Shown here piece after piece: positions 52,070 through 60,918 of a stretch of 64,000 bases of DNA. The position numbers and the translations under genes are program-made. The notes beneath the pieces are model-generated. The model saw nothing but the letters and a program-made list of their open reading frames with translations, was not told the origin of the DNA and did not search any database. Source of the DNA: Cloacimonetes bacterium UBA5614 (GTDB lineage: Bacteria; Cloacimonadota; Cloacimonadia; Cloacimonadales; Cloacimonadaceae); the NCBI GenBank assembly GCA_002424605.1, contig DIKQ01000009.1, positions 1 to 64,000 on the forward strand, read 5' to 3'. Position 1 is the stretch's first letter. Every line of letters starts with the position of its first letter.

Positions 52070-53521
52070 TTACTTGTTATAAAGTACTTTCACACTTGCA
52101 ATGCTTTTATTAGTTTTTTTGTATGTAATTACATATATACCTGATGCTAAATTATGTGGTTTCCAAATAATCGTCTCAGTTTTAACAATGACTGAATCTA
52201 ATAACTGACCCTTAATATTATATATTGCTATTTCAGAATTTGGCTCAATCTCTGATTGAAGACTAATCTTAAGATCATGCGAAAATGGGTTTGGATAAAC
52301 AGATATATGATTTACTGCCGGAGCATCCTGGTTATTATCTTCTACACCAGTCACATGGCCATTGGTATCTATCCGTACTAAAGCAAATCTCTCAGTGAAG
52401 GAACTTTGTCCCATTATCCTGGCACAGTATAATAAATCTCCGTTACTTAGTTCGATAACAGGGGTCTGACCTGCACCTATTCTATCATTTGCAAGGTAAT
52501 CTGCCGACCAGATAAGGTTGAAGTCACTATCGTATTTAAATATCTCACCATATGGTGTTGAAACAGCTAAGACTATATTATTATCCGCAGTTCTCAGTAG
52601 TGAAAAGACTTCATCTCCTGATAAAAGCCGGCAAGTAACTATTGTAAGAATAGGTTCAGTTGGGTTGGGTAGTGAGAAATCTTCTCCAAAACTATATATA
52701 AATAGTCTTCCACTGGTAATATCGTAATCCGAGTAATATAACCCGTAGTATTTGTTATTGGATTCCATAATTGTTGTTACAAACGAAGTCTGACTATTTT
52801 CAGTCCATAAAGAATCACCTTCAGAGTTTACTCTGAAAAAGTACTGTGAGGGAGAAAGCCACCAGCTGAAGATATATCCCCCATCAGATGTTGAGGACAC
52901 TATATGGTTATGCGAGTTATTAGAATTTGCTAAATGAAACCACTCAATAGTAAGATTACGCCTAAACTTTGCACAAATGGTGTTACCTTGCGTGATTCCA
53001 TTGACAGAACCAATTATAATAAATCCATCAGATGCACTCAAAATATCTCTGACAGTAATATTTACTCCGGGTTCGTATTCAAGCTGTACCACTTCAGAAA
53101 AGTGTAGGTTAGTATCCAACCTGTTTATTTGCAGAGTAGATACGTTTAAAGCCAGATACTCTCCTAATCCATCTTGAACAATTCTTTTGTATTGTCCCTG
53201 GAGAAGATTGCCTTCTCCATTCGCTGGTCCGAATATTGTTCTGAGATTATCACCCTGACGGTCAAAAACTATCATCGGAGATTGCTGGAATACGAGTTCG
53301 GGAGGAGGAGAGTGAAAGTCGCCTGTCGATTGCAGAACCAATTCGTTGTCATACGTTTCGAATAAGTTCGCTGCTTTAATATAAACTCCATCCGTAAAGT
53401 AGGACCAAAAAGGATTAGTTTGATTATTGGGATAATAGTAACTGATGAATGTGCTGTCTATCTGAGCATAACTAGCTGCATAAGCAAATACTATGAACAC
53501 TAACAATACAAATCTGTTCAT
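52070..53521 (-). CDS. Secreted protein with type IX-type C-terminal sorting domain
   Basis: A 483-residue exported protein (signal MNRFVLLVFIVFAYAASYAQ). The body is beta-rich with propeller-like repeats similar in style to the neighbouring 514-residue protein (SDGGYIFSWWLSPSQYFFRVNSEGDSLW, DGFIIIGSVNG). It ends in a sorting domain (VYPNPFSHDLKISL...IYVITYKKTN). AGGAG precedes the ATG. AT-rich like its neighbour, and probably a distant paralogue. No catalytic motif recognised. Confidence 0.8.
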   Translation of the reverse strand: MNRFVLLVFIVFAYAASYAQIDSTFISYYYPNNQTNPFWSYFTDGVYIKAANLFETYDNELVLQSTGDFHSPPPELVFQQSPMIVFDRQGDNLRTIFGPANGEGNLLQGQYKRIVQDGLGEYLALNVSTLQINRLDTNLHFSEVVQLEYEPGVNITVRDILSASDGFIIIGSVNGITQGNTICAKFRRNLTIEWFHLANSNNSHNHIVSSTSDGGYIFSWWLSPSQYFFRVNSEGDSLWTENSQTSFVTTIMESNNKYYGLYYSDYDITSGRLFIYSFGEDFSLPNPTEPILTIVTCRLLSGDEVFSLLRTADNNIVLAVSTPYGEIFKYDSDFNLIWSADYLANDRIGAGQTPVIELSNGDLLYCARIMGQSSFTERFALVRIDTNGHVTGVEDNNQDAPAVNHISVYPNPFSHDLKISLQSEIEPNSEIAIYNIKGQLLDSVIVKTETIIWKPHNLASGIYVITYKKTNKSIASVKVLYNK

Positions 53522-53572
53522 TATGTCTCCTACATGATCTTACGGATTGGATTTCTTAAGAATATTCACATA

Positions 53573-53700
53573 TGCTTTATGTCAAGCAGATTACAGTGAA
53601 TCAAACAGGGCACAGCCTTGATGCCTGTGCCCTTTACAAGGTTTATCAATATGATTTACTAAACAATAGCATTTTCTGGGTACTTGGCTTTCCGCCCACA
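53573..53700 (-). pseudogene. Degraded 3' end of a sorting-domain protein gene
   Basis: About 128 bp closely similar to 50192-50318. It covers the last 15 codons of the 50277-51821 gene (here reading VGGKPSTQKMLLF on the minus strand), its stop region and its terminator hairpin. No gene body is attached, and the stop and T-run are altered. It looks like a duplication left over after loss of a paralogue. Confidence 0.75.
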
Positions 53701-53702
53701 TC

Positions 53703-53815
53703 CTCCCTGCACGTTTCAGCCGACTCACAAGGGAAAATCAGCGGACAATCAGCGGACTAAAGTCCCTTGATCGTCCGCTAATTGATGCCTACGATTCCCT
53801 TAATACGTGCAGGAG
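53703..53815. repeat. Dispersed intergenic repeat, family B, copy B3
   Basis: Bounded by inverted ends CTCCCTGCACG (53703-53713) and CGTGCAGGAG (53806-53815). Central modules: AATCAGCGGAC (53736-53746 and again 53747-53757), centre TAAA, GTCCCTTGATC (53762-53772) and GTCCGCTAATT (53773-53783). The right boundary is 34 nt after the start of GTCCGC, as in B1 and B2. The left half differs from B1/B2, so this copy is a symmetrical variant. Confidence 0.8.
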
Positions 53816-53911
53816 CCATGAATACAGCAAATTATGAATTACGAATTACGAATTAAAAAGAAAAACTCAAAACAGCATGGCTGGTACCTCCCGCACTTCT
53901 TGTCCCTGCTC

Positions 53912-53969
53912 GCAGCGGGAAGGTAGCGGGAACAATACGGGAAGAAAGTTCCCGTTGAGTTCCCGTATC
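53912..53969. repeat. 11-nt modular palindrome, family E
   Basis: Left units GCAGCGGGAAG (53912-53922), GTAGCGGGAAC (53923-53933) and AATACGGGAAG (53934-53944). Centre AAA. Right units GTTCCCGTTGA (53948-53958) and GTTCCCGTATC (53959-53969). ATACGGGAA and TTCCCGTAT form a perfect 9-bp inverted repeat. Confidence 0.85.
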
Positions 53970-54046
53970 AGGCTGGAAAGGGAAATTCTTTATTGACAGG
54001 GAAATGGGGTGTGCAAAATGGGACGCAGATCTTTACAGTAATATAC

Positions 54047-54398
<352 letters not shown>

Positions 54399-54514
54399 CA
54401 GATACCTTACCACTAAAGTCTTATTACCCGCCAAGTCCCGCTTCACCCATCAGGCAATTTCTCATTTTTCACCCTTGTTGTTCCCGTCAGTTTCTGCTTT
54501 GCGTAAAGGTTTTA

Positions 54515-54543
54515 TTGACAAGCAGTCATATCTCAGATATTTG
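54515..54543 (+). promoter_or_regulatory. Promoter of the VTC-domain operon
   Basis: TTGACA (54515-54520), 17-nt spacer, TATTTG (54538-54543). It lies 30 nt before the first ATG of the operon. Confidence 0.55.
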
Positions 54544-54572
54544 GGATAGATTAGTTTTGTTGAGGCGGATTC

Positions 54573-55400
54573 ATGAGCGCAAGCGAGCTTTCTTTGCAAA
54601 GAAAAGAACGGAAGTATATCATACTGGAGCATACCTTCGATGAGATAATCGAGGAAATCCAGGCGCATATTCCCATCTACCAGCACAATGGCAACCCGGG
54701 CATTGTCAATATTGAAACTACCTATATGGACACAGATGATTTCCTGCTCTACAATGAGTTTCTCGTTAACCGCAAGTTCCGCTATAAAATCCGCCTGCGC
54801 CGGTATGGTTATGACGGAGTGTTTGCCCCGGAATATCTGGTGGAACTGAAAATAAAGTACAATTCCATCTCTTCCAAAAAGCGCTTTATCCTGCCTGCCG
54901 AGTATTATAATACCTTCATCAGCAACGGGGATTTGCGCGCTGTGGTCAAAGAAGCCAACAACGGGCTGATGGGAGCGCAAAAGACCTATCGGCTGATTCA
55001 TAAACTTATCAGCATCAACGGATTTGTTCCGGTGCTGCGCACCACCTATACCAGGATTGCCTTCCAGAAAGTATCCAAACGGGTGCGCGTAACAGTGGAC
55101 AAAGGCATCAATCATCAGGGATTGACAGGGAAACCCAAAACCGCCACCCTCGACGCTGTGGTGCTGGAATCCAAAATCATGGGAAAGACACCCAAATGGC
55201 ACAAGAATATGGTGAATCTCCTGTCGCTTCTGCGTCAGCAGCGTTTTTCCAAGTATGCCACCGGCATCAATTCCATCTACTTCCCGGAACGGGGCAAGTA
55301 TTATTTCTATGGTGAAAAAGAGCAGGAAATCCCGGAAATGCCCAAGAAAATCGCCGACTCTTTTGACCTGCTGAAAACTGCCCTAAAACTGGAAGAATAA
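54573..55400 (+). CDS. VTC-domain protein (possible polyphosphate polymerase)
   Basis: A 275-residue soluble protein matching the VTC domain (CYTH-like tunnel fold) pattern: an N-terminal RKERKYI, then TTYMDTDDF, KIRLRRYG, LVELKIKYN, SKKRFIL, LRTTYTRIAF, RVTVDKG and VVLESKI. These alternating basic/acidic strands line the tunnel in yeast Vtc4, which makes polyphosphate from ATP. Activity here is inferred from the fold. GAGG precedes the ATG. A DUF4956 membrane protein follows after 16 nt, a pairing seen widely in bacteria, then TolC-like and HlyD-like genes. Confidence 0.82.
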   Translation: MSASELSLQRKERKYIILEHTFDEIIEEIQAHIPIYQHNGNPGIVNIETTYMDTDDFLLYNEFLVNRKFRYKIRLRRYGYDGVFAPEYLVELKIKYNSISSKKRFILPAEYYNTFISNGDLRAVVKEANNGLMGAQKTYRLIHKLISINGFVPVLRTTYTRIAFQKVSKRVRVTVDKGINHQGLTGKPKTATLDAVVLESKIMGKTPKWHKNMVNLLSLLRQQRFSKYATGINSIYFPERGKYYFYGEKEQEIPEMPKKIADSFDLLKTALKLEE

Positions 55401-55416
55401 CCAAACAGAGGTATAA

Positions 55417-55932
55417 ATGCAGGAATTATTTCAGGTCATCAAGGACAGCGCTGCCGGGGGAGTCGCCCTTTCACCGCTGCAGATTGTATTCAATCTCACC
55501 CTTGCCATGCTGCTCGGTTTTGTTTATGCCTATGTCTATAAACTCACTTATATCGGCAGCAAGAAGGACAAAGTCGGCAGAAACGAGATGGAAAGCATCA
55601 AATACACCCTGCTGCTCCTGACCATAGGGGGAGCTTTTATCTGGATAGTGGTGGCGGACAATCTGGTGCGCGCCTTTGGTCTGGCGGGAGCACTCAGCCT
55701 GATAAGGTTCAGGACTGTTGTGCGTGACCCCTCCAATACCATCAAGGTGTTCTTTGCCATCATCATCGGCATGTCCTGCGGGCTCAGCCAATACTATGCA
55801 GCCATCATCGGCGCTGTCTTCATGTGCTTTGTCCTGGCTTTGATTTACCTGATTCACGAACACACTAAAAAAACGAGGCAAGCCAGGGATGAAGCGGAGC
55901 TGGCAGCCCTTGACAACGATTTTAATGACTAA
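55417..55932 (+). CDS. DUF4956 membrane protein
   Basis: A 171-residue integral membrane protein with about four helices (about 24-45, 68-86, 90-107, 113-150). The motif AFGLAGALSLIRFRTVVRDPSNT resembles the core of DUF4956 and, more distantly, MgtC. A charged C-terminal tail follows. DUF4956 genes are typically next to VTC-domain genes, as here. Its role is unknown; it might anchor the VTC protein or pass product across the membrane. Its stop overlaps the next gene by 8 nt. Confidence 0.82.
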   Translation: MQELFQVIKDSAAGGVALSPLQIVFNLTLAMLLGFVYAYVYKLTYIGSKKDKVGRNEMESIKYTLLLLTIGGAFIWIVVADNLVRAFGLAGALSLIRFRTVVRDPSNTIKVFFAIIIGMSCGLSQYYAAIIGAVFMCFVLALIYLIHEHTKKTRQARDEAELAALDNDFND

Positions 55933-57235
55933 AGCCAGACTTGTCCTGGTCTTCTTGCTGGTCGCAGGCTGTATGTTTGCGCAAACCAGCGACCTGAAAA
56001 ACCTGGTAGATTCCCTGCTTGATAAAAACAAGGATTACCAGCAGGCACTGTCACGCTATGAAAAAGCCAAGGCTAATCTCTCCATCGAGAGCTCACTTAG
56101 CTGGTTTGACGTGAACTTCATATATAAGAAATATGACAATGACTTTACCCGCAAGGAAGAAAACGATGACTATGAGTATTCTGAGGTAAATGAAATAGAT
56201 ACCCGCTGGCGGGTGGAGCTGGAAAAACAGCTCTTCCCGAAGGATTTTGACCATATCAGCGATATGTTCGGCAGCCGCATGGATTTGCTCCGCTACAAAC
56301 AGGAACTGAAGCTGGCTTACAGCAATGCTGCGGATGATGTGATGGACGACCTGATAGACTGGTATGAAGCGGAAATGAGCATCCTGTCCCTGCAGTCCAG
56401 ATTGGATATTCTCTATTATCAGATGCAGGTTTTGGAAGATATGGACAGGGAAAATCTGGTCAGCCCTGAAACGCTGATATTGAACCTGGAAGAAATCGAC
56501 GATAAGGAAGATGACCTTAACGATTATAAAAAGCTGGCAGCCGGTTTTCGCGCCAGATATGGCGATATCCTGCCCCAATTCGTCGTTGCCATGCAAAACT
56601 ATGCAGACGCAGAACCTGATATCCTGGCTTTCATCCGGCAAGCCGGGCAGGAAGCCGATGCTTTGAAAAAAGACATCCGAAAACTCTCCGGTAGAATCAA
56701 GAGCAGTTATTACCACTTTTACCTGCCGGAAATGACAATGAAGCTTTCCTATAACAAACGTGAGACAAGGCAGGACTGGGACATCGAAAGAAACGGGGTT
56801 TTCAAGACAATGCTCCGCAACCAGAATGAGGAATTTCCGGAAGCTGAGATAGAAGTGTCCCTGCCCTTCAACCTGTATTCCAATATCAGCGGAAAACTGG
56901 GTTTGCTCAAGGCATATGAACGGGAACTGCGCTTTAGGGGCAATGACCTGCTGAATGCCTGGGAGTCTCTGGTAGCGGGAAGGATGGCATCCTACCATGC
57001 TGCTGAGCAGGAACTGGTACGTAAAACCCGCCTGAGTGATTTATACCAGCGATATCTGGACCTTCAAACTTTGAAATACAACGAAGAACCAACCCTTTTG
57101 GGAGCCAGTCCAGAGCTGAAACTGCAAAAGGATACGCTCAGGGCAAACAAAGCCCGGACAGATATGATGATAGCCGGGATGAAACTATCCAGGGAAATCT
57201 TTCTTATCAACAACCTCGGCGAGGTCAGGAAATGA
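55925..57235 (+). CDS. TolC-like outer-membrane factor
   Basis: A 436-residue exported protein: signal MTKARLVLVFLLVAGCMFAQ, with either a lipobox (VAGC) or signal peptidase I cut after FAQ. The body is mostly long amphipathic coiled-coil helices (QQALSRYEKAKANLS, ILSLQSRLDILYYQMQVLEDMD, ELRFRGNDLLNAWESLVAGRMA) with two beta-rich stretches, the TolC pattern repeated twice. The call rests on architecture, not on a strong signature. It overlaps the DUF4956 gene by 8 nt and the HlyD-like gene by 4 nt. Confidence 0.7.
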   Translation: MTKARLVLVFLLVAGCMFAQTSDLKNLVDSLLDKNKDYQQALSRYEKAKANLSIESSLSWFDVNFIYKKYDNDFTRKEENDDYEYSEVNEIDTRWRVELEKQLFPKDFDHISDMFGSRMDLLRYKQELKLAYSNAADDVMDDLIDWYEAEMSILSLQSRLDILYYQMQVLEDMDRENLVSPETLILNLEEIDDKEDDLNDYKKLAAGFRARYGDILPQFVVAMQNYADAEPDILAFIRQAGQEADALKKDIRKLSGRIKSSYYHFYLPEMTMKLSYNKRETRQDWDIERNGVFKTMLRNQNEEFPEAEIEVSLPFNLYSNISGKLGLLKAYERELRFRGNDLLNAWESLVAGRMASYHAAEQELVRKTRLSDLYQRYLDLQTLKYNEEPTLLGASPELKLQKDTLRANKARTDMMIAGMKLSREIFLINNLGEVRK

Positions 57236-58335
57236 AACAAAAAAAAATCCGGTCAGTACTCGTTTTATCTTTAGTATTCATAGCTATTACAGTTGCAGTG
57301 TCTTATCTGCTCGAATCAAACTCAGTCAAGCTCCCTGCCGTGGTTTTTACGGATAAAGTAGCGCTTAGCTCTGAAGTGGAGTCTGTCCTGAAACAATACC
57401 ACGTGGTTTCCATGCAGGCGGTGGAGAAAAACGGCCTGGTTGCAGAACTGGAAAACACCAAGCTGCCGCTGATGCTGGAAAACCTGAAAAACGAAAAACG
57501 CAAATATGAAGACCTGATAAAATCAGCCGAATCCGGGGACCTCCTCAAATCCGAATTGTACGAACTGGACGGTGATATTGAAAAAAAGCGGATTGAGCTT
57601 GAGGAAGCCAGGTCTGACCTTGTGAAGATTACTGCCAAACTGGCGATGTTGGAACCACATTACGAAGGCAGCAAAAAGAAATATGACGCCAGCAGAAGAA
57701 TGCACGAAGCCGGCATCCTGAATAATTCTGACTTTGAAAAAGCCGGCAAAGACTTCTGGAGTGTGCAGGACGATTATTTTGACCTGAAGAGCGACTCACT
57801 GGTTGCAGCCCAAACCATCATATCCACCCAGAGCATCATAAACCTGCTGCAGGCCAGGAAAAGAATCTTCTCAGGCAGTGCAGATATCCTTGCCTCCAAA
57901 CATCTGATAGACATAAACAAAGTGGAAGCCGATATCAGCGATTTGCAGGCATCTGTGGATAAACTGAAGATTTACGCGCCCATTTCAGGCATTATCACCG
58001 ATCTTAATTTTAGTCCCGGGGAAAGGATTAGCAAAGGTGATGTGGTGGCAGAAATTGCTGACCTGAGCAACGTGTGGGTTATTGCTTACGGTTCCTCTTC
58101 CAACCGGCACAAAGTGGATGTCGGTCAGAAGGTTATTATCTATGCGGGAAACAACAAAAAGATAAGCGGCAGGATTGTAACAGTGTCTCCTATAATGGAA
58201 AAAGTCCGTGCACTCAGTTCATCCTTTGAGACAGTCAGCACTTTCTCCAAGATAGAAATCAAGTTTGATGACATGCAGGAAGCATTGAAATACGTAACCC
58301 CCGGAGAAAGGCTCTTCGTAAGAGTTCATTTCTAA
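57232..58335 (+). CDS. HlyD-type membrane fusion (periplasmic adaptor) protein
   Basis: A 367-residue protein with one N-terminal membrane helix (VLVLSLVFIAITVAVSYLL). A long coiled-coil hairpin follows (about 75-215: ENLKNEKRKYEDLIKSAES, KKRIELEEARSDLVKITAK). The split lipoyl/beta-barrel half then gives IYAPISGIITDLNFSPGERISKGDVVAEIADLSNVWV, a clear HlyD/RND adaptor signature. It would bridge an inner-membrane pump and the TolC-like protein. No ABC or RND pump gene lies in the operon. Confidence 0.85.
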   Translation: MKQKKIRSVLVLSLVFIAITVAVSYLLESNSVKLPAVVFTDKVALSSEVESVLKQYHVVSMQAVEKNGLVAELENTKLPLMLENLKNEKRKYEDLIKSAESGDLLKSELYELDGDIEKKRIELEEARSDLVKITAKLAMLEPHYEGSKKKYDASRRMHEAGILNNSDFEKAGKDFWSVQDDYFDLKSDSLVAAQTIISTQSIINLLQARKRIFSGSADILASKHLIDINKVEADISDLQASVDKLKIYAPISGIITDLNFSPGERISKGDVVAEIADLSNVWVIAYGSSSNRHKVDVGQKVIIYAGNNKKISGRIVTVSPIMEKVRALSSSFETVSTFSKIEIKFDDMQEALKYVTPGERLFVRVHF

Positions 58336-58376
58336 GACAATGTATACAAATCTAAAATGCTATAACGGAAAATGAT

Positions 58377-60131
58377 ATGGATGTTAAAGATCGGATAAGA
58401 AGCCTGAATTGGTTGCGTGAAGACATCATCGGCAGAAACATGATGTTTGTGACACCTTACGGAGCAAGACCGTTGGTTTATGCTGATTACACCGCCAGTG
58501 GAAGAGGGCTGTATTCAATAGAAAATTACGTCCAGAGAATATTGCAATATTATGCCAATACCCATACAGAAGACGACTTCACTGGCAAGACGATGACCCG
58601 GCTCTTGCACGAAGCTGAGCGAATCATAAAACAAGCAGTCAATGCAGGCCCCAAAGGCAAAGTTATTTTTACAGAGTCCGGCACCACCGGCGGTATAGTA
58701 AAACTCCAGCAAATCCTGGGTGTTTACTGGCCGCCTGCGACAAGGGAAAGGGTAAACGGCTTCCTGAAAAGCTGCCTGGAACGAAATCCCGACCGCGAAG
58801 CTTGTAACCTTGCTCTGCATAACTACATCCATGAACACAAGCCCATAGTTTTCGTCGGGCCCTATGAGCATCATTCCAATGAGGTGATGTGGCGGCAGAC
58901 CTTGTGCGATATTGTGGAAATCCCCATGAATGAGAATGACGAACTTGATTTGGACAAACTGGAAGAAACAATAGCTAATCCTAAATATAATAACCGTCCC
59001 AAGATAGGTTCTTTTTCAGCAGCCTCCAATGTCAGCGGTCTCAAAACAAACGTCTATGAGGTAGCGCGCATCCTTCACAGGCACGGAGCTATTGCCTGCT
59101 TTGACTTTGCTGCCTGCGCCCCATATGTGAAGATTGATATGAACAGGGATTCGGAGAGCTATTTTGATGCCATATTCCTATCACCGCATAAGTTTCTGGG
59201 AGGTCCCGGGACCAGTGGTGTCCTGATTTTTAACAAGGACATCTATCAGTCCAATCTCCCACCCACAGTCAGCGCCGGCGGTACGGTGGATTATGTTTCG
59301 CCATTCAGGGAGGAATTCATCAGGGATATTGAGACACGTGAGAAAGCCGGCACTCCCGGAATCATGCAGGCAATCAGAATCGCGCTTGCCTTTCAGGTAA
59401 AGCAGAAAGTAGGCTATGACACGATGGACGAGATTGAAGAGTATTACTTTAACCGTTTTATGGATGCTTTCAGGGGAGATGAGCGGATTGCCTCCTATGG
59501 ACCCACCATAGCAGAGAGAAAGCTTCCCATCATTCCTTTTAACATCGCCCACAAAGATAAAATCCTGCATCCCAAGTTTGTCACACGTTTAATTAATGAC
59601 CTGTTCGGAATCCAGACCAGGGCCGGCTGTTCCTGCGCAGGACCTTATGGCCATTACCTGATGAAAATCGAGCAAAAGCTCTCTGACTTTTACAGGTGCG
59701 CCATTACCAATGCGGGATATTCCGGCATCAAGCCCGGTTGGGTGCGGCTGAATCTGCATTATTCACTGGATGAACATGAGTTTGATTATCTGCTTGCTGC
59801 TGTAAAGTTTATCATCGAGCACGGTTATAAATTCCTGCCGATGTATGTTTTTGATATGAAAACCGGTGAGTGGCAGCATCAGGACTCTCCCGACAATGCT
59901 GAGATAGACCTGGACATTAATAAGGTTTTCAGCGAAGACAAATTCGTACATACTCAAACCATTGATGCACCGGATTTGTATAAATCAGCTCTGGAAAATG
60001 CTTATCTCGAGGCAGAGAAACTGACTGATAGCTGTACCTATGTGGGATTTGAGAAGGAACTGGAACACCTGACCTATTTTTATGCCTGCAGGGTGAAAAA
60101 CTATTCACCGGTAAACGAGATAAAGCTGTAA
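58377..60131 (+). CDS. Class V aminotransferase / cysteine desulfurase-like PLP enzyme
   Basis: A 584-residue PLP enzyme. The PLP Lys is in LSPHKFLGG (about residue 270), the Asp in CFDFAACAP, and a Cys-rich loop RAGCSCAGPYG (about 420) resembles the catalytic loop of SufS/NifS-type desulfurases. It is much longer than SufS (about 400), with an extra insertion near 110-150 and a 100-residue C-terminal extension. It lies 41 nt after the HlyD-like gene on the same strand, but is probably metabolically unrelated. Substrate unknown. Confidence 0.82.
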   Translation: MDVKDRIRSLNWLREDIIGRNMMFVTPYGARPLVYADYTASGRGLYSIENYVQRILQYYANTHTEDDFTGKTMTRLLHEAERIIKQAVNAGPKGKVIFTESGTTGGIVKLQQILGVYWPPATRERVNGFLKSCLERNPDREACNLALHNYIHEHKPIVFVGPYEHHSNEVMWRQTLCDIVEIPMNENDELDLDKLEETIANPKYNNRPKIGSFSAASNVSGLKTNVYEVARILHRHGAIACFDFAACAPYVKIDMNRDSESYFDAIFLSPHKFLGGPGTSGVLIFNKDIYQSNLPPTVSAGGTVDYVSPFREEFIRDIETREKAGTPGIMQAIRIALAFQVKQKVGYDTMDEIEEYYFNRFMDAFRGDERIASYGPTIAERKLPIIPFNIAHKDKILHPKFVTRLINDLFGIQTRAGCSCAGPYGHYLMKIEQKLSDFYRCAITNAGYSGIKPGWVRLNLHYSLDEHEFDYLLAAVKFIIEHGYKFLPMYVFDMKTGEWQHQDSPDNAEIDLDINKVFSEDKFVHTQTIDAPDLYKSALENAYLEAEKLTDSCTYVGFEKELEHLTYFYACRVKNYSPVNEIKL

Positions 60132-60132
60132 G

Positions 60133-60918
60133 CTATCTCAGCAGCAAATTCCTGACCCGTTTAGTAATAGCCACCAGAAACAGCGTGAAACCAATCATCA
60201 GGGTGCTGAGCGCGTTTATCGTCGTAATTGTTCCTCTGCGGATGGCTCCTTCCACATAAATCGGCAAAGTGTCAAATCCCCTGCCGGATGTAAAAAAGGT
60301 AATGATAAAATCATCTATGGACAGGGTAAAAGCCAGCAGCGCTCCAGCTATAATCCCGGGAATCATGAGGGGAAACTTCACTTTCCAGAAAATCAGCCAG
60401 GGCTTGGCTCCCAAATCCATGGCAGCTTCCACCAAAGAGTAATCAAATCCCTGCAATCTGCTCTGAACAACAATAGTCGTGTAAGATACGCAAAATGTGA
60501 TGTGGGCAATCAAGACGGTAGCCATCCCTGTCCCCACCCGCAGGAAATTGAACATCAGAGCCAGTGAGACACCCATCAGGATATCCGGCATAATGAGAGG
60601 CACATAAATCAGGGCATTCATCACTTTCCTGCCGGTAAATCTCTTGTTTTCCAGCCCAAGAGCTGCCAAAACCCCCAGTATTGTAGAAAACAGGGTTGAT
60701 AAAATGGCAATCAGCATCGTGTTTTGGAACGCCTGTTTTATCTGCTGGTTTTCGAACAACTGCAGGTAATACTTCACGGTAAAGCCCTGCCAGCCTGCCA
60801 CAATCTTGCTGTCATTAAAACTGAAGATAATCAGTATTATGATCGGTATGTACAAAAAAACCATCACCAGGGTGAAGATAGTCAGATTCATTCGTTTATA
60901 TAATTTACCTGATTTCAT
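60133..60918 (-). CDS. potC: Spermidine/putrescine-type ABC transporter permease PotC
   Basis: Inner-membrane permease, 261 residues, six helices, with the coupling-loop EAA motif as EAAMDLGAKPWLIFWKVKFPLMIPGI (residues about 160-185). The family is that of PotC. It overlaps potB by 14 nt. No substrate-binding protein potD follows; the next gene downstream is convergent. Confidence 0.9.
   Translation of the reverse strand: MKSGKLYKRMNLTIFTLVMVFLYIPIIILIIFSFNDSKIVAGWQGFTVKYYLQLFENQQIKQAFQNTMLIAILSTLFSTILGVLAALGLENKRFTGRKVMNALIYVPLIMPDILMGVSLALMFNFLRVGTGMATVLIAHITFCVSYTTIVVQSRLQGFDYSLVEAAMDLGAKPWLIFWKVKFPLMIPGIIAGALLAFTLSIDDFIITFFTSGRGFDTLPIYVEGAIRRGTITTINALSTLMIGFTLFLVAITKRVRNLLLR

Larger units (their letters stand above)
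53522..54046. other. Repeat-rich region before tmRNA
   Basis: No intact gene. It contains the degraded copy of a secreted-protein 3' end (53573-53700), repeat copy B3 (53703-53815) and palindrome E (53912-53969). A TTGACA at 53993-53998 and TAATAT at 54039-54044 lie upstream of tmRNA but are too far apart to form one promoter. Confidence 0.6.

Noticed and set aside
53572..53760. 62-codon plus-strand frame before tmRNA
   Set aside because: It runs antisense through the degraded sorting-domain copy and into repeat B3; no ribosome site.
53916..53970. Regular 11-nt repeats that at first look like a CRISPR-type array
   Set aside because: The units are contiguous without spacers, far too short, half are inverted, and no cas genes are near.
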